Assembly: GCA_963169175.1 (NCBI GenBank)
Contig: CAUJFK010000200.1
Span: 1-15,823, forward strand
Source: Acidobacteriota bacterium
Lineage (GTDB): Bacteria > Acidobacteriota > Blastocatellia > Pyrinomonadales > Pyrinomonadaceae
Reading direction: 5' to 3'
DNA: 15,823 nt
The stretch's first letter is position 1. The number at the start of each line of letters is the position of its first letter. The notes beneath the pieces are model-generated. The model was not told the DNA's origin and did no database searches. It worked only from the letters and a program-made list of their open reading frames with translations. Shown piece by piece: positions 15,670-15,823 of this stretch. The position numbers were made by a program, and so were the translations under genes.

Positions 15670-15707
15670 AAGGCGGAGCCGTCCCGGTCAAGAGACAGCC
15701 CCGCCTT
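15670..15707 (-). terminator. Strong hairpin downstream of the leftward gene at the window edge
   Basis: Read leftward, AAGGCGGGGCTGTC and GACGGCTCCGCCTT form a 14-bp stem, with two G-U pairs, around a 10-nt loop. On the plus strand the same positions give two A-C mismatches, so the structure favours the leftward RNA. That suits a transcript end for the gene stopping at 15726. No U-tract follows in that direction; TTTT follows on the plus strand instead. The rest of 15519-15725 holds smaller hairpins (15547-15559, 15578-15590, 15602-15626) and no gene I can support. Confidence 0.45.
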
Positions 15708-15725
15708 TTGCCATGTCTGCAGCGG

Positions 15726-15823
15726 CTAATTATTTGCCGTCTCGGCCTTTGAGCAGTGTTCGGCAAACGCTTGCGCCAAGGTCTCGGCGATCGCGAATGG
15801 TGGGCGGCCTTCAAGGTCGCGGC
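15726..15823 (-). CDS. 3' end of an unidentified leftward gene (partial)
   Basis: The minus strand is open from the window edge to a TAG at 15726-15728, giving the last 31 residues of a protein. The visible end includes GRPPFAIAETLAQAF and finishes SKAETANN. It reads like an amphipathic C-terminal helix, with codon choice like neighbouring genes. The 14-bp hairpin at 15670-15707, about 18 nt past the stop, supports a real gene end here. I cannot identify the family from so short a tail. Confidence 0.45.
   Translation of the reverse strand, partial: RDLEGRPPFAIAETLAQAFAEHCSKAETANN

Overview
The window looks like ordinary chromosome from a free-living, moderately GC-rich bacterium. I infer Acidobacteriota, probably the Blastocatellia/Pyrinomonadaceae side. 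The basis is a lactate-racemase-like protein of about 530 aa, a secreted M28 peptidase, a TatT-like lipoprotein, and palindrome-rich spacers, and I could not test it by alignment. Almost no start codon has a Shine-Dalgarno motif in front of it. I found no tRNA, rRNA, CRISPR array, prophage or intact insertion sequence.

Layout. (1) 1-133: a cluster of three short hairpins that looks like a REP-type mosaic. (2) 132-4116, all leftward: HAD-IB hydrolase, secreted M28 peptidase, a short HNH nuclease whose start overlaps the M28 stop, a LarA-like protein, and a small acidic ORF. (3) 4204-6792, rightward: TatT-like lipoprotein, CoaD (coenzyme A synthesis) and a class I aminotransferase. (4) 10785-6837, leftward: pyrimidine/thymidine phosphorylase, BMP-family nucleoside-binding lipoprotein and a double-domain ABC ATPase. 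These read as a nucleoside uptake and salvage operon, but the two expected permease genes are absent. (5) 13391-10948, leftward: YacL-like membrane PIN-TRAM protein, IspD and IspF (MEP isoprenoid pathway). (6) 13633-15009: RadA, divergent from group 5. (7) 15518-15057: a PilZ protein convergent with RadA, then a palindrome-rich spacer and the 3' end of a leftward gene cut by the window edge.

Groups 5 and 6 together recall the Firmicutes order radA-disA-yacL-ispD-ispF, here without disA and with radA inverted. Four spacers (1-133, 3370-3440, 10846-10920, 13471-13555) carry long imperfect palindromes, and two of these share the plan GTGGTT, 12-13 nt, AACCAC. They look like dispersed repeat families. 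At three genes a -10-like hexamer sits only 9-10 nt before the ATG, which with the missing Shine-Dalgarno motifs suggests leaderless or near-leaderless transcripts. I did not find a clearly new multi-gene system. The best leads are the repeat families, the atypical LarA homologue, the permease-less nucleoside transporter operon and the probable leaderless start architecture.
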